Shown here: piece by piece, positions 39,250-48,131 of the stretch
How the letters are laid out: each line of letters opens with the position of its first letter
Position numbering within the stretch: position 1 is the first letter of the stretch
NCBI GenBank assembly: GCA_913031385.1
Contig: CAJWCT010000002.1
Location: forward strand, 1 to 50,080
Source of the DNA: an uncultured Flavobacteriales bacterium
Lineage (GTDB): Bacteria; Bacteroidota; Bacteroidia; Flavobacteriales; Flavobacteriaceae
Direction of reading: 5' to 3'
DNA: 50,080 nucleotides
Notes under the pieces: model-generated
Told to the model about the DNA's origin: nothing
Database searches by the model: none
The model's input: only the letters and a program-made list of their open reading frames with translations
Program-made: the position numbers and the translations under genes

Positions 39250-41523
39250 TTGAATAATTATTTAAATAATCTTAATGAATCTCAGCTAAAAGCAACATTG
39301 CATACAGATGGACCTATGATTGTTATAGCAGGAGCAGGGTCTGGAAAAACTAGAGTGCTAACTTATAAGATTGCACATTTAATGACCAAAGGTGTAGATC
39401 CTTTTAATATTCTCGCTTTAACTTTTACAAATAAAGCAGCTAGAGAAATGAAAGAAAGAATTGCTGGGATTGTTGGAGAAGAAGCAAAGAACTTATGGAT
39501 GGGTACATTTCATTCAGTTTTTGCTAAAATATTAAGAATTGAAGCCGAAAAAATAGGCTATAGATCGAATTTTACAATTTATGACACTGAAGATTCTCAA
39601 AAATTAGTTTCATCTGTAATAAAGGAGTTAAATTTAGATAAAGAGATATATAAATATAAAAGCATATATTCTAGGATATCTTCCCTTAAAAACAGCCTTA
39701 TTACGCCTAAAATATATAGACAGAGTGATGAATTAATTGAATCAGATAAATTAGCTAAACGTACAAGTTTTATTAATGTATATGTAGAATATATAAACAG
39801 ATGTTTTAAAGCAGGAGCAATGGATTTTGACGATCTATTATTAAAGACTAATGAGCTGTTATCTAAATCTCCCGATGTTCTTGCGAAATATCAAAATTTA
39901 TTTAGATATATTCTAGTAGATGAATATCAAGACACTAATCACTCACAATATCTTATTGTTAAAGCACTATCTGATAAATTTCAAAATATATGTGTTGTTG
40001 GTGATGATGCTCAAAGTATATACAGTTTTAGAGGAGCTAATATTAGGAATATGCTAAATTTCCAAAGAGACTATCATGATGTAAATGTATTTAGATTGGA
40101 ACAGAATTATAGATCTACAAAAAACATAGTTAATGCAGCTAATAGTATAATTGAAAAAAATGAAAACAAACTTGATAAAGTTGTTTGGACTGAAAATGAA
40201 ACAGGATCAAAAATTAATATAACAAGATTACTAACTGATGGTGAAGAGGGAAGATTTGTAGCTAGCTCAATCTTTGAGAGTAAAATGAGAAATCAATATA
40301 AAAACAAAGATTTCGTCATATTATATAGAACAAATGCACAATCTAGAGCATTTGAAGATTCACTAAGGAAAAAAAACATACCATATAGAGTATATGGTGG
40401 ATTATCTTTCTATCAAAGGAAAGAAATTAAAGATATTTTAGCCTATTTGAGATTAATAGTAAATAACGCAGATGAGGAAGCTTTTAAAAGAATAATAAAC
40501 TTTCCTTTAAGAGGTATAGGACAAACATCAATTGATAAGTTAATTATAGAATCAAAACAAAGAAAAATCCCAATTTATGATGTTGCTAGAAATATTAATG
40601 AATCTAATCTCTCTATTGGCTTAAAAATCAGGAATAAGATTAGTGATTTTGTGCTTTCAATTGAAAAAGCCAAATTGATGCTAAAGGAATCAAATGCGTT
40701 TGAAATAACAGAAGAAGTAATAAAATCCTCCGGAATATATAAACTATACAAAGAGGAAGAATCCTTAGAAAGTATAAATAGAATACAAAACATTGAAGAA
40801 TTGTTAAATGGCGTACAAGACTTTGTTGATACACAACTTTATAATTCTGAATCAAAAGGAACTATAGAAGACTTTTTACAAGATGTTGCATTAGTGACAG
40901 ATTTAGATCAAGATCCTGAAAACCAAGATAAAGTTTCATTGATGACCATACACTTAGCAAAAGGGCTTGAATTCCCCTGTGTATATATTGTAGGACTGGA
41001 AGAGAATCTATTTCCTAGTGCTATGAATATTAATTCACGGGATGAGCTTGAAGAGGAGAGGAGACTGTTTTATGTAGCTTTAACTAGAGCTCAGAAAGAA
41101 ATAAATATAAGTTATGTTATATCAAGATATAGATGGGGTAAATTAATTGACTGTGAACCTAGCAGGTTTATTGATGAAATTGATGAAAAATATATTAGTA
41201 TTTTAACTCCAATAACCAATAAAAAGGAAAATCTATCCTTTAATAATATAAATAGAAGTTTTAATAGAAATAAGATTAGGTATAATAAGCCTAAACCAAG
41301 AATTCCTAGCAATTATGTTAAGGTTAATAAAGCAAGTTCTAAAACTAATTTATTTGATGATAATTTGGTTATTGGAAATATTGTAAGTCATGTGAGGTTT
41401 GGGAAAGGAGAAGTGTTGAAGTTAGAAGGAAAGGGGAATGATATTAGAGCTGAGATTAATTTTGAAAATGGAGGGGTTAAAAAACTGCTATTAAGGTTTG
41501 CAAAACTTAGAATTATCTCATAA
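39250..41523 (+). CDS. UvrD/PcrA-family DNA helicase, TTG start
   Basis: 'LNESQLKATLHTDGPMIVIAGAGSGKTRVLTYKIAHL', 'ILALTFTNKAAREMKERI', 'VDEYQDTNHSQY', 'GDDAQSIYSFRGA', 'MTIHLAKGLEFPCVYIVGLEENLFPS'; C-terminal Tudor-like 'GNIVSHVRFGKGEVLKLEGKG'. Confidence 0.96.
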   Translation: MNNYLNNLNESQLKATLHTDGPMIVIAGAGSGKTRVLTYKIAHLMTKGVDPFNILALTFTNKAAREMKERIAGIVGEEAKNLWMGTFHSVFAKILRIEAEKIGYRSNFTIYDTEDSQKLVSSVIKELNLDKEIYKYKSIYSRISSLKNSLITPKIYRQSDELIESDKLAKRTSFINVYVEYINRCFKAGAMDFDDLLLKTNELLSKSPDVLAKYQNLFRYILVDEYQDTNHSQYLIVKALSDKFQNICVVGDDAQSIYSFRGANIRNMLNFQRDYHDVNVFRLEQNYRSTKNIVNAANSIIEKNENKLDKVVWTENETGSKINITRLLTDGEEGRFVASSIFESKMRNQYKNKDFVILYRTNAQSRAFEDSLRKKNIPYRVYGGLSFYQRKEIKDILAYLRLIVNNADEEAFKRIINFPLRGIGQTSIDKLIIESKQRKIPIYDVARNINESNLSIGLKIRNKISDFVLSIEKAKLMLKESNAFEITEEVIKSSGIYKLYKEEESLESINRIQNIEELLNGVQDFVDTQLYNSESKGTIEDFLQDVALVTDLDQDPENQDKVSLMTIHLAKGLEFPCVYIVGLEENLFPSAMNINSRDELEEERRLFYVALTRAQKEINISYVISRYRWGKLIDCEPSRFIDEIDEKYISILTPITNKKENLSFNNINRSFNRNKIRYNKPKPRIPSNYVKVNKASSKTNLFDDNLVIGNIVSHVRFGKGEVLKLEGKGNDIRAEINFENGGVKKLLLRFAKLRIIS

Positions 41524-41556
41524 AAAAACCCAATCTTTTAGGATTGGGCTCTTTAA
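41524..41556. terminator. Bidirectional intrinsic terminator between convergent helicase and OmpA genes
   Basis: CCCAATC-TTTTAG-GATTGGG hairpin; seven A on the 5' side (T-tract for the minus strand) and CTCTTTAATT on the 3' side. Confidence 0.8.
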
Positions 41557-41570
41557 TTGTTTATAATCTA

Positions 41571-42428
41571 TTAATTTCCTGAAGTTAAATTTTTCATCTC
41601 TTTTTCAATCATATCATAGAATTGATCGATTTTTGGCATAATTACAATTCTAGTTCTTCTATTAATTGCTCTATTCTCTGCAGTATCGTTTTCAACAAGA
41701 GGATCAAAGTAGCTTCTTCCAGCTGCAATTAGTCTACCAGGATTAACATCTAGTTCTTGTAGAACTCTTACTATAGATGTTGCTCTTTTAACACTTAAAT
41801 CCCAATTATCTAATAAAACATCATTTTCATATGACCTACTATCAGTATGACCTTCAACCATACATTCAAAGTCAGGTTTGCCATTTACAACTACTGCTAC
41901 TTTGCCCAAAATCTCTTTAGCTCTATCAGATACTACATAGCTTCCAGTTTTAAATAAAAGTTTATCTGATAGTGAAATAAAGACAACTCCTTTCTCAACA
42001 TTAACTTCTATGTCAGGATCGTTTATTCCTATTTCTTTCTTAAGACTAGTTACAATTGCTAGTGTTACACTGTCTTTTCTAGTGAGAGCATCTTGCAATC
42101 TTGTAATTTTAAGATCCTTCTCTTTCATGCTTTCTAGAGATTTTTCAAGATTGTCTGCACTTTTTGATGTAAGTTCAAGATAATCTTTAGATTGAACAAA
42201 TAATTGCTCATTTGTTCTTCTTAAATAATCTGCTCTTTCTTTATAAGAAATAGCTAGTGTTTCTGCTGAGTTTTTTTCTTCAAGACATGCATTTAGCTTA
42301 ATAGTAGCTGTATTCAACAAATCTTGAGTTTTTTTGTGTCTGTTCTCTAAAGAAGTGTACTCTTTTTTAGAAACGCAAGAAGACATTATAAACAATGCTC
42401 CTAAACATAATAAAAGTGTTTTTTTCAT
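41571..42428 (-). CDS. OmpA family lipoprotein
   Basis: Lipobox LFIMSSC; coiled-coil; OmpA-like C-terminus 'CMVEGHTDSRSYENDVLLDNWDLSVKRATSIVRVLQELDVNPGRLIAAGRSYFDPL...RAINRRTRIVIMP'. Confidence 0.95.
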   Translation of the reverse strand: MKKTLLLCLGALFIMSSCVSKKEYTSLENRHKKTQDLLNTATIKLNACLEEKNSAETLAISYKERADYLRRTNEQLFVQSKDYLELTSKSADNLEKSLESMKEKDLKITRLQDALTRKDSVTLAIVTSLKKEIGINDPDIEVNVEKGVVFISLSDKLLFKTGSYVVSDRAKEILGKVAVVVNGKPDFECMVEGHTDSRSYENDVLLDNWDLSVKRATSIVRVLQELDVNPGRLIAAGRSYFDPLVENDTAENRAINRRTRIVIMPKIDQFYDMIEKEMKNLTSGN

Positions 42429-42486
42429 TTGTAAAATTTTAATTTTAATAATCCTGATATAAAAGTAAAAAAAAGATAAACTTTAA

Positions 42487-43473
42487 TTATACTTTTTTCA
42501 ATCTTTTTAACCCTAAGAAATAAAAAATAATAGAATATATATTATAATGAACAATTTCTCTATTTAGATTTTTTCTTAGAATCGTTAATTGTTGTAATTT
42601 TCTATAAAACGAGATATAGGCTCTATATATTGCTAAAGTATGTTTAATTCCCTTGGTTAATAGAAAGAAAATAGATATTAATAAATCAATAAAAAATTTA
42701 AATAATAGCAATAAAAATAGATTCTCTTTGCAATTTTTTGTTAGTGTGTATAACTGATTCCTAAAATTGTAATACGTTTTATTTGAGTCATTTACGTTAA
42801 GAGTCCCTGCATTTAAATGATAAACTATAGATTTATAGTGGTATTTTACCTGAAATCCTAAATTTTGAGTTCTCCAACATAAATCAATCTCTTCCATGTG
42901 AGCCCAATAATTATCATCGAAACCACCAACTAATTCAAAAATTTCTTTTCTAATAAAAAAACAAGCTCCGCAAGCCCAAAATATTTTTGAAATATCATCA
43001 TATTGACCATCATCAACTTCAATATTATTGTATATCCTTCCCCGACAATAAGGATATCCAAACTTATCTAAGAATCCACCAGCAGCGCCAGCATAATCAA
43101 ACATTTTTCTATTATTATAATCAAGAAGTTTGGGTTGAATTATTGCTGTATCTTTTTCTGATTTAAAAAGCTCTATTATTGGGTCAGTCCAATTTGCTGT
43201 TACTTCAACATCATTATTTAAAAGGCAAATTATATCAGCATCTATTTTTTTTATTCCTAAATTATAGCCTTTGGCATAACCATAATTATTATCAAGGTTG
43301 ATAATCTTTACTGAAGGGAAATAGGTGCTTATAAAATCTATTGATTTATCAGTTGAACCATTATCAATAATATATATATCAACTTTAGCAGGAGTATTTT
43401 TTATAACTGACGGTAAGAATTTATTTAATAGATTAAATCCATTCCAATTTAATATTGCTACTGCTGTTTTCAT
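42487..43473 (-). CDS. Glycosyltransferase family 2 protein
   Basis: 'VAILNWNGFNLLNKFLPSV', 'IYIIDNGSTDKS', 'NNYGYAKGYNLGIKKIDADIICLLNNDVEVT'; ATGA overlap with the upstream gene. Confidence 0.94.
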   Translation of the reverse strand: MKTAVAILNWNGFNLLNKFLPSVIKNTPAKVDIYIIDNGSTDKSIDFISTYFPSVKIINLDNNYGYAKGYNLGIKKIDADIICLLNNDVEVTANWTDPIIELFKSEKDTAIIQPKLLDYNNRKMFDYAGAAGGFLDKFGYPYCRGRIYNNIEVDDGQYDDISKIFWACGACFFIRKEIFELVGGFDDNYWAHMEEIDLCWRTQNLGFQVKYHYKSIVYHLNAGTLNVNDSNKTYYNFRNQLYTLTKNCKENLFLLLLFKFFIDLLISIFFLLTKGIKHTLAIYRAYISFYRKLQQLTILRKNLNREIVHYNIYSIIFYFLGLKRLKKV

Positions 43474-43913
43474 TTATATTTTGGAAAATCTTTTACAAAC
43501 TTATAACATTGGTTAGAATAATCTATGTTACAATAGTAGTTAAATAAGCCATTAGTTATCATCAAAAAATCAGCATTAATTTTAGAGTTGTAGATGGATA
43601 TTTGATTAAATGTTTCCTGATTTATTGTGATATTTGGAGATTTACACTCTACTAATAAGAAAATATCTCCGTTAGGTTTAAAAACTGCTATATCATATCT
43701 TTTTGTTAAATTATTTATTTTTATCTTTTTCTCAACATTTATAAGCTCTTTAGATACTTTTTGTTCATTAATTAAATATTTAACACAATTTTGTCTCACC
43801 CATTCTTCAGGAGTTAATAGAATAAATTTTTTACGAATTTCATCAAAAATATATTTCTTGTTATGTTTTTTTTTCGTTCTAAATTCATAATTTGGGAAGC
43901 ACAAATCTATCAT
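43470..43913 (-). CDS. Orphan type I restriction enzyme R-subunit N-terminal-like (HSDR_N_2) protein
   Basis: 147 aa; 'PEEWVRQNCVKYLI', PD-(D/E)xK-like core 'KRYDIAVFKPNGDIFLLVECKSPNITINQETFNQISIYNSKINADFLMITNG'. No helicase domain, hsdM or hsdS nearby. Confidence 0.85.
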   Translation of the reverse strand: MIDLCFPNYEFRTKKKHNKKYIFDEIRKKFILLTPEEWVRQNCVKYLINEQKVSKELINVEKKIKINNLTKRYDIAVFKPNGDIFLLVECKSPNITINQETFNQISIYNSKINADFLMITNGLFNYYCNIDYSNQCYKFVKDFPKYK

Positions 43914-43920
43914 ACTTTAA
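43891..43920 (+). promoter_or_regulatory. Candidate holA promoter overlapping the divergent gene's start codon
   Basis: TTTG at 43891-43894, 18-nt spacer, TACTTTAA at 43913-43920 (near TAnnTTTG, last base differs). Confidence 0.45.
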
Positions 43921-43935
43921 ATTTCGCATTTTTTT

Positions 43936-44940
43936 ATGAATTTATTCAAGCAAATAGAAAATGATATTAAGTCTAAGAAATTCTCACCTATATATTTGCT
44001 TATGGGGGAAGAGGAATTTTATATTGACTATTTAACAAATTTAATTATTGAAAATTCTATCTCTAAATCTGAAAAGGAATTTAATTACAATGTTTTATAT
44101 GGTAAAGAAACAAATATTGATGAATTAATATCAATATGTAAGAAGTTCCCTTTGATGTCAAATTATCAAGTTGTTGTTTTAAAAGAAGCCCAATATTTAT
44201 CTAGAACTATTGATCAATTAGCAGGTTATGTTAATAATTTTTTAGAATCAACAATTCTTATAATTAACTATAAGCATAAATCATTAGATAAAAGAAAAAG
44301 TTTATACAAATTAATATCCAAAAACGGAATCGTATTTGAAAGCAAGAGACTTTATGAAAATCAGGTTCAACAATGGATTAAAGATCAATTAAATGATAAA
44401 AGCATAAAGATATCAAATAAGGCTGTTGCTATGATTGTAGACTTTCTTGGAACAGATTTAAGCAAAATTAATAACGAACTGTCTAAGCTTATTCAATTAA
44501 AAAAAGATTTAAAAGAAATTTCTGAAAATGAAATTGAAAAATATATTGGTATATCTAAGGAATACAACAATTTCGAATTAAGAAATGCAATCAGTGAAAA
44601 AAACACATTTAAGGCATTTCAAATAGCAGATTATTTTGCAAAAAATCCTAATTCTAACCCCCTGGTAGTTACAATATCAATGGTTTTTGATTTCTTTTCA
44701 AAATTATTGCTTTATCATGCAAATGATAGCTTGCCTGATTCAAAAAAAGCTTTTATTATGAAAATAAATCCATATTTCATCAAGGAATACAATAGGGCTT
44801 CAAAAAACTATTCAATTAAAAAAGTTACTCAAGTTATTTCTATAATTAGAGAATATGATTTAAAAAGTAAGGGGAGTGGGGTAAAGAACACTTCTCACTT
44901 AGATTTACTAAAGGAAATGATTGTTAGAATAGTTTCCTAG
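43936..44940 (+). CDS. holA: DNA polymerase III subunit delta
   Basis: 'FSPIYLLMGEEEFYIDYLTNLII', 'VVVLKEAQYLSRTIDQLAGYV', 'FESKRLYENQVQQWIKDQL', 'FLGTDLSKINNELSKLI'. Confidence 0.94.
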   Translation: MNLFKQIENDIKSKKFSPIYLLMGEEEFYIDYLTNLIIENSISKSEKEFNYNVLYGKETNIDELISICKKFPLMSNYQVVVLKEAQYLSRTIDQLAGYVNNFLESTILIINYKHKSLDKRKSLYKLISKNGIVFESKRLYENQVQQWIKDQLNDKSIKISNKAVAMIVDFLGTDLSKINNELSKLIQLKKDLKEISENEIEKYIGISKEYNNFELRNAISEKNTFKAFQIADYFAKNPNSNPLVVTISMVFDFFSKLLLYHANDSLPDSKKAFIMKINPYFIKEYNRASKNYSIKKVTQVISIIREYDLKSKGSGVKNTSHLDLLKEMIVRIVS

Positions 44941-47345
44941 AACTTCTTTGGGAACTTCTTTGGGTCTGATTCATGCATTATATCATATGCGATATCAAAA
45001 ACATCATCCATTGATGGTTTTGAAAAATAATCGCCATCTGGTCCATATGCTGGCCTATGATTTTGTGCAGTTAACAGTTTTGGATTACTGTCTAAATAAT
45101 TGTATATGTTTTGATTAGAGATTAATTCATTTAAAATATATGCACTAGCACCACCTGAAAAATCTTCATCAACAATTAATAATCGGCTCGTTTTTTCTAT
45201 GCTTTTTGCAATATCATGATTTAAATCAAAAGGGATTAGAGATTGACAGTCAATAATTTCAACTTCTATATTAAACCTATTTAGCTCTTGTGCAGCCTTT
45301 TCGACTAATTCTATAGTAGATCCATAAGAAACAATTGTAATATCAGATCCTTTTAACATTAGATCAATCTTCCCAATAGGAGTCTTAAAATCACCAAGAT
45401 TTTCTGGCAGTTTCTCTTTTGATCTATATTTATTTAAACACTCAATAACTAATGCTGGTTGATCACCTTCTAAAAGTGTATTGTAAAAACCTGCTGCCTT
45501 AGTCATATTCCTAGGAACAAGCACATAAATACCTCTAATTAAATTAATAATACCTCCCATTGGGGATCCAGAGTGCCAAATACCTTCTAGTCTATGTCCT
45601 CTAGTTCTAATAATTAATGGTGCTTTTTGTTTACCTCTAGTTCTGTAATGTAAAGAGGCTAAATCATCACTCATTATTTGTATTGCATAAAGTAAATAAT
45701 CCAGGTATTGTATTTCAGCAATTGGCCTTAATCCTCTTAAAGCTAATCCTATTCCTTGTCCAATAATTGTAGCTTCTCTAATTCCCGCATCAAAAACACG
45801 CGATTCTCCATATTTTTCTTGAAGTCCTTCAAGGCCTTGATTAACACCACCAATTTTGCCAGAATCTTGACCAAAAATCAAAACATTATCATATTTTTTT
45901 AGAATTGCATCAAAATTTTCTCTTATTATAATCCTGCCATCTTCAATTTTAGCTTCTTCACGATAAATTGGATTAACCTCATTTATTTTAACAGGATTAA
46001 ATTTAGATTCACTGTATAGATGAGAGCTATAGTTAATTTGTGTGTTTGATTTAATATCCTCTAACCATCTACTTAGTATTTCTGTTTCTGGAGATTGTAG
46101 TTGTATTAATTCTCTTAATATCTTCCTTGTATTTATAAAGAAGTCTCTTTTTAATGGTTCTTCAATTGAATTTAAATTATTTACTATTTGAGCTATAGTT
46201 GGATCAATTGAATTATTGAAAATAGTCTTAATTTGATCTGCTAGATCTTTTATGTTTTTTTTTGTCTCAGACATTGATAAATCTTTAGCTTTCTTTGCAG
46301 CCTCTCTTACCTCCTTTTTAACTGATGCCTCAATATCTTTTAACTCCTTTTCATTACTTATTTGATTGAGAATTATCCATTCTCTCATTTTAGAATTACA
46401 GTCAAATTCCTTTTCCCATTCTAATCTTCCTTTAGACTTATACCTCTCATGTGATCCTGAAGTTGAATGCCCGAGTGGTTGAGTTAGTTCTTTTACATGA
46501 ACTAAAACCGGTACATGATTACTACGAGATATTTCTTCAGCTCTTTGATATGTTGTTATTAAACTAGAATAATCCCATCCTATTACTTTGATTATTTCAT
46601 AACCTTTATTTTTTTCATCTCTTTGAAACCCACTTAAGATTTCAGATATATCCCCTTTAGTTGTTTGATATTTTGAAGGAACAGAGATGCCATAATTATC
46701 ATCCCAAATGCTAATAATCATAGGGATTTGAAGAACGCCTGCCGCATTTATTGTTTCAAAGAAAAGCCCTTCACTTGTTGCAGAATCTCCTATGGTCCCC
46801 CAAGCAACTTCATTTCCCATGTTAGAGAACTTATTTGAACTTATAGTATCATTTTCTCGGTATATCTTAGAAGCTAGGCCTAGGCCTAAAAGTCTTGGCA
46901 TTTGACTTCCTGTTGGAGATAGATCAGCACTTGAGTTTTTTTGCAATGTCAAATCTTTCCAATTGTACTTATTGTCTAGACTATGTGTTGCAAATGAACT
47001 GTTCATTTGCCTACCAGCACTCATTGGATCAAACTTTAGATCAGTATGTGCATATAATGCAGAAAAATATTGTAAAGGAGTTAACTTGCCAATAGCCATC
47101 ATAAAAGTCTGATCTCTATAATAACCTGACCTAAAGTCACCTTCTCTAAAAGATTTTGCCATAGCTATTTGTGGAACTTCTTTTCCGTCACCAAAAATTC
47201 CAAAAGTTGCTTTGCCGTTTAAAACCTCTTTTCTTCCTAGAAGACTACATTCTCTACTAGTAATAGCAATTTTATAATCATTTATAACTTCCTTTTTGAA
47301 ATCTTCGTATGAGAGAGAAATATTTTTTAATGTAGGAGATTGCAT
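44937..47345 (-). CDS. 2-oxoacid (branched-chain/2-oxoisovalerate-type) dehydrogenase E1, alpha and beta subunits fused
   Basis: Alpha half: 'GDSATSEGLFFETINAAGVLQIPMIISIWDDNYGISVPS'; beta half: 'FGQDSGKIGGVNQGLEGLQEKYGESRVFDAGIREATIIGQGIGLALRGLRPIAEIQYLDYLLYA', 'IVDEDFSGGASAYI'. Confidence 0.93.
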   Translation of the reverse strand: MQSPTLKNISLSYEDFKKEVINDYKIAITSRECSLLGRKEVLNGKATFGIFGDGKEVPQIAMAKSFREGDFRSGYYRDQTFMMAIGKLTPLQYFSALYAHTDLKFDPMSAGRQMNSSFATHSLDNKYNWKDLTLQKNSSADLSPTGSQMPRLLGLGLASKIYRENDTISSNKFSNMGNEVAWGTIGDSATSEGLFFETINAAGVLQIPMIISIWDDNYGISVPSKYQTTKGDISEILSGFQRDEKNKGYEIIKVIGWDYSSLITTYQRAEEISRSNHVPVLVHVKELTQPLGHSTSGSHERYKSKGRLEWEKEFDCNSKMREWIILNQISNEKELKDIEASVKKEVREAAKKAKDLSMSETKKNIKDLADQIKTIFNNSIDPTIAQIVNNLNSIEEPLKRDFFINTRKILRELIQLQSPETEILSRWLEDIKSNTQINYSSHLYSESKFNPVKINEVNPIYREEAKIEDGRIIIRENFDAILKKYDNVLIFGQDSGKIGGVNQGLEGLQEKYGESRVFDAGIREATIIGQGIGLALRGLRPIAEIQYLDYLLYAIQIMSDDLASLHYRTRGKQKAPLIIRTRGHRLEGIWHSGSPMGGIINLIRGIYVLVPRNMTKAAGFYNTLLEGDQPALVIECLNKYRSKEKLPENLGDFKTPIGKIDLMLKGSDITIVSYGSTIELVEKAAQELNRFNIEVEIIDCQSLIPFDLNHDIAKSIEKTSRLLIVDEDFSGGASAYILNELISNQNIYNYLDSNPKLLTAQNHRPAYGPDGDYFSKPSMDDVFDIAYDIMHESDPKKFPKKF

Positions 47346-47430
47346 TAACAGAAATTAATAGCTAGCAAGATAAATAAACTAATGACTATATGCAATTATG
47401 ATTTTAATGAATAGCTATATTTTCAATTAA

Positions 47431-48123
47431 TTAAAAGTTAGGGCTTAGGCCATAATCATCATGGAACGTTTCAAGAATTTTAATAACTTCTTCTTTTTTA
47501 TCAACGATATGAAATGAAAAGAAATCTTCGTTACTTACAGTCTTATTAGTCTTCAATAAAGTTTCTTTAATCCAGTCTATTAGTCCAGACCAAAAAGTAC
47601 TTCCAACAAGAATGATAGGAAATTTTTCAATTTTCTTTGTTTGAATTAGTGTGATTGCCTCAAACAACTCATCTAGAGTTCCAAATCCTCCTGGCATAAC
47701 AACAAAACCTTGCGCATATTTCATAAACATAACTTTTCTTACAAAGAAATAATCAAAGTCTATTTTTTTATCATCATCTATGTATATATTATCACTTTCT
47801 TTTTTTTCAAAAGGAAGTTCTATGCAAAGACCTATAGATCTTCCTTTAGCTTCTTTTGCACCTTTATTTGCTGCCTCCATAATTCCAGGACCACCTCCAG
47901 TTATTACACCATAACCACTCTCTACAATACTTGAAGCTATTTTTTTAGCTAGTAAATAATATTTGTCGTCATTTTTAGTTCTAGCTGAACCAAAAATTGA
48001 TATAGAAGGTCCTATTTGACTCATTTTTTCATATCCATTGACAAATTCGCCCATAATTTTAAAAATTGACCATGAGTCATTAGTTTTTATTTCATTCCAG
48101 CTTTTGCGTTCTCGTTTATTCAT
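47431..48123 (-). CDS. TIGR00730/LOG family protein (cytokinin riboside 5'-monophosphate phosphoribohydrolase-like)
   Basis: 'ISIFGSARTKNDDKYY', 'GYGVITGGGPGIMEAANKGAKEA', 'VVMPGGFGTLDELFEAITLIQT'. Confidence 0.93.
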   Translation of the reverse strand: MNKRERKSWNEIKTNDSWSIFKIMGEFVNGYEKMSQIGPSISIFGSARTKNDDKYYLLAKKIASSIVESGYGVITGGGPGIMEAANKGAKEAKGRSIGLCIELPFEKKESDNIYIDDDKKIDFDYFFVRKVMFMKYAQGFVVMPGGFGTLDELFEAITLIQTKKIEKFPIILVGSTFWSGLIDWIKETLLKTNKTVSNEDFFSFHIVDKKEEVIKILETFHDDYGLSPNF

Positions 48124-48131
48124 AATAATCT

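Noticed and set aside
43470-43913. Possible restriction-modification or defence island at the HsdR-N-like gene
   Set aside because: No methyltransferase, specificity subunit, helicase or other defence gene in the window; neighbours are housekeeping. Kept only as an orphan nuclease finding.
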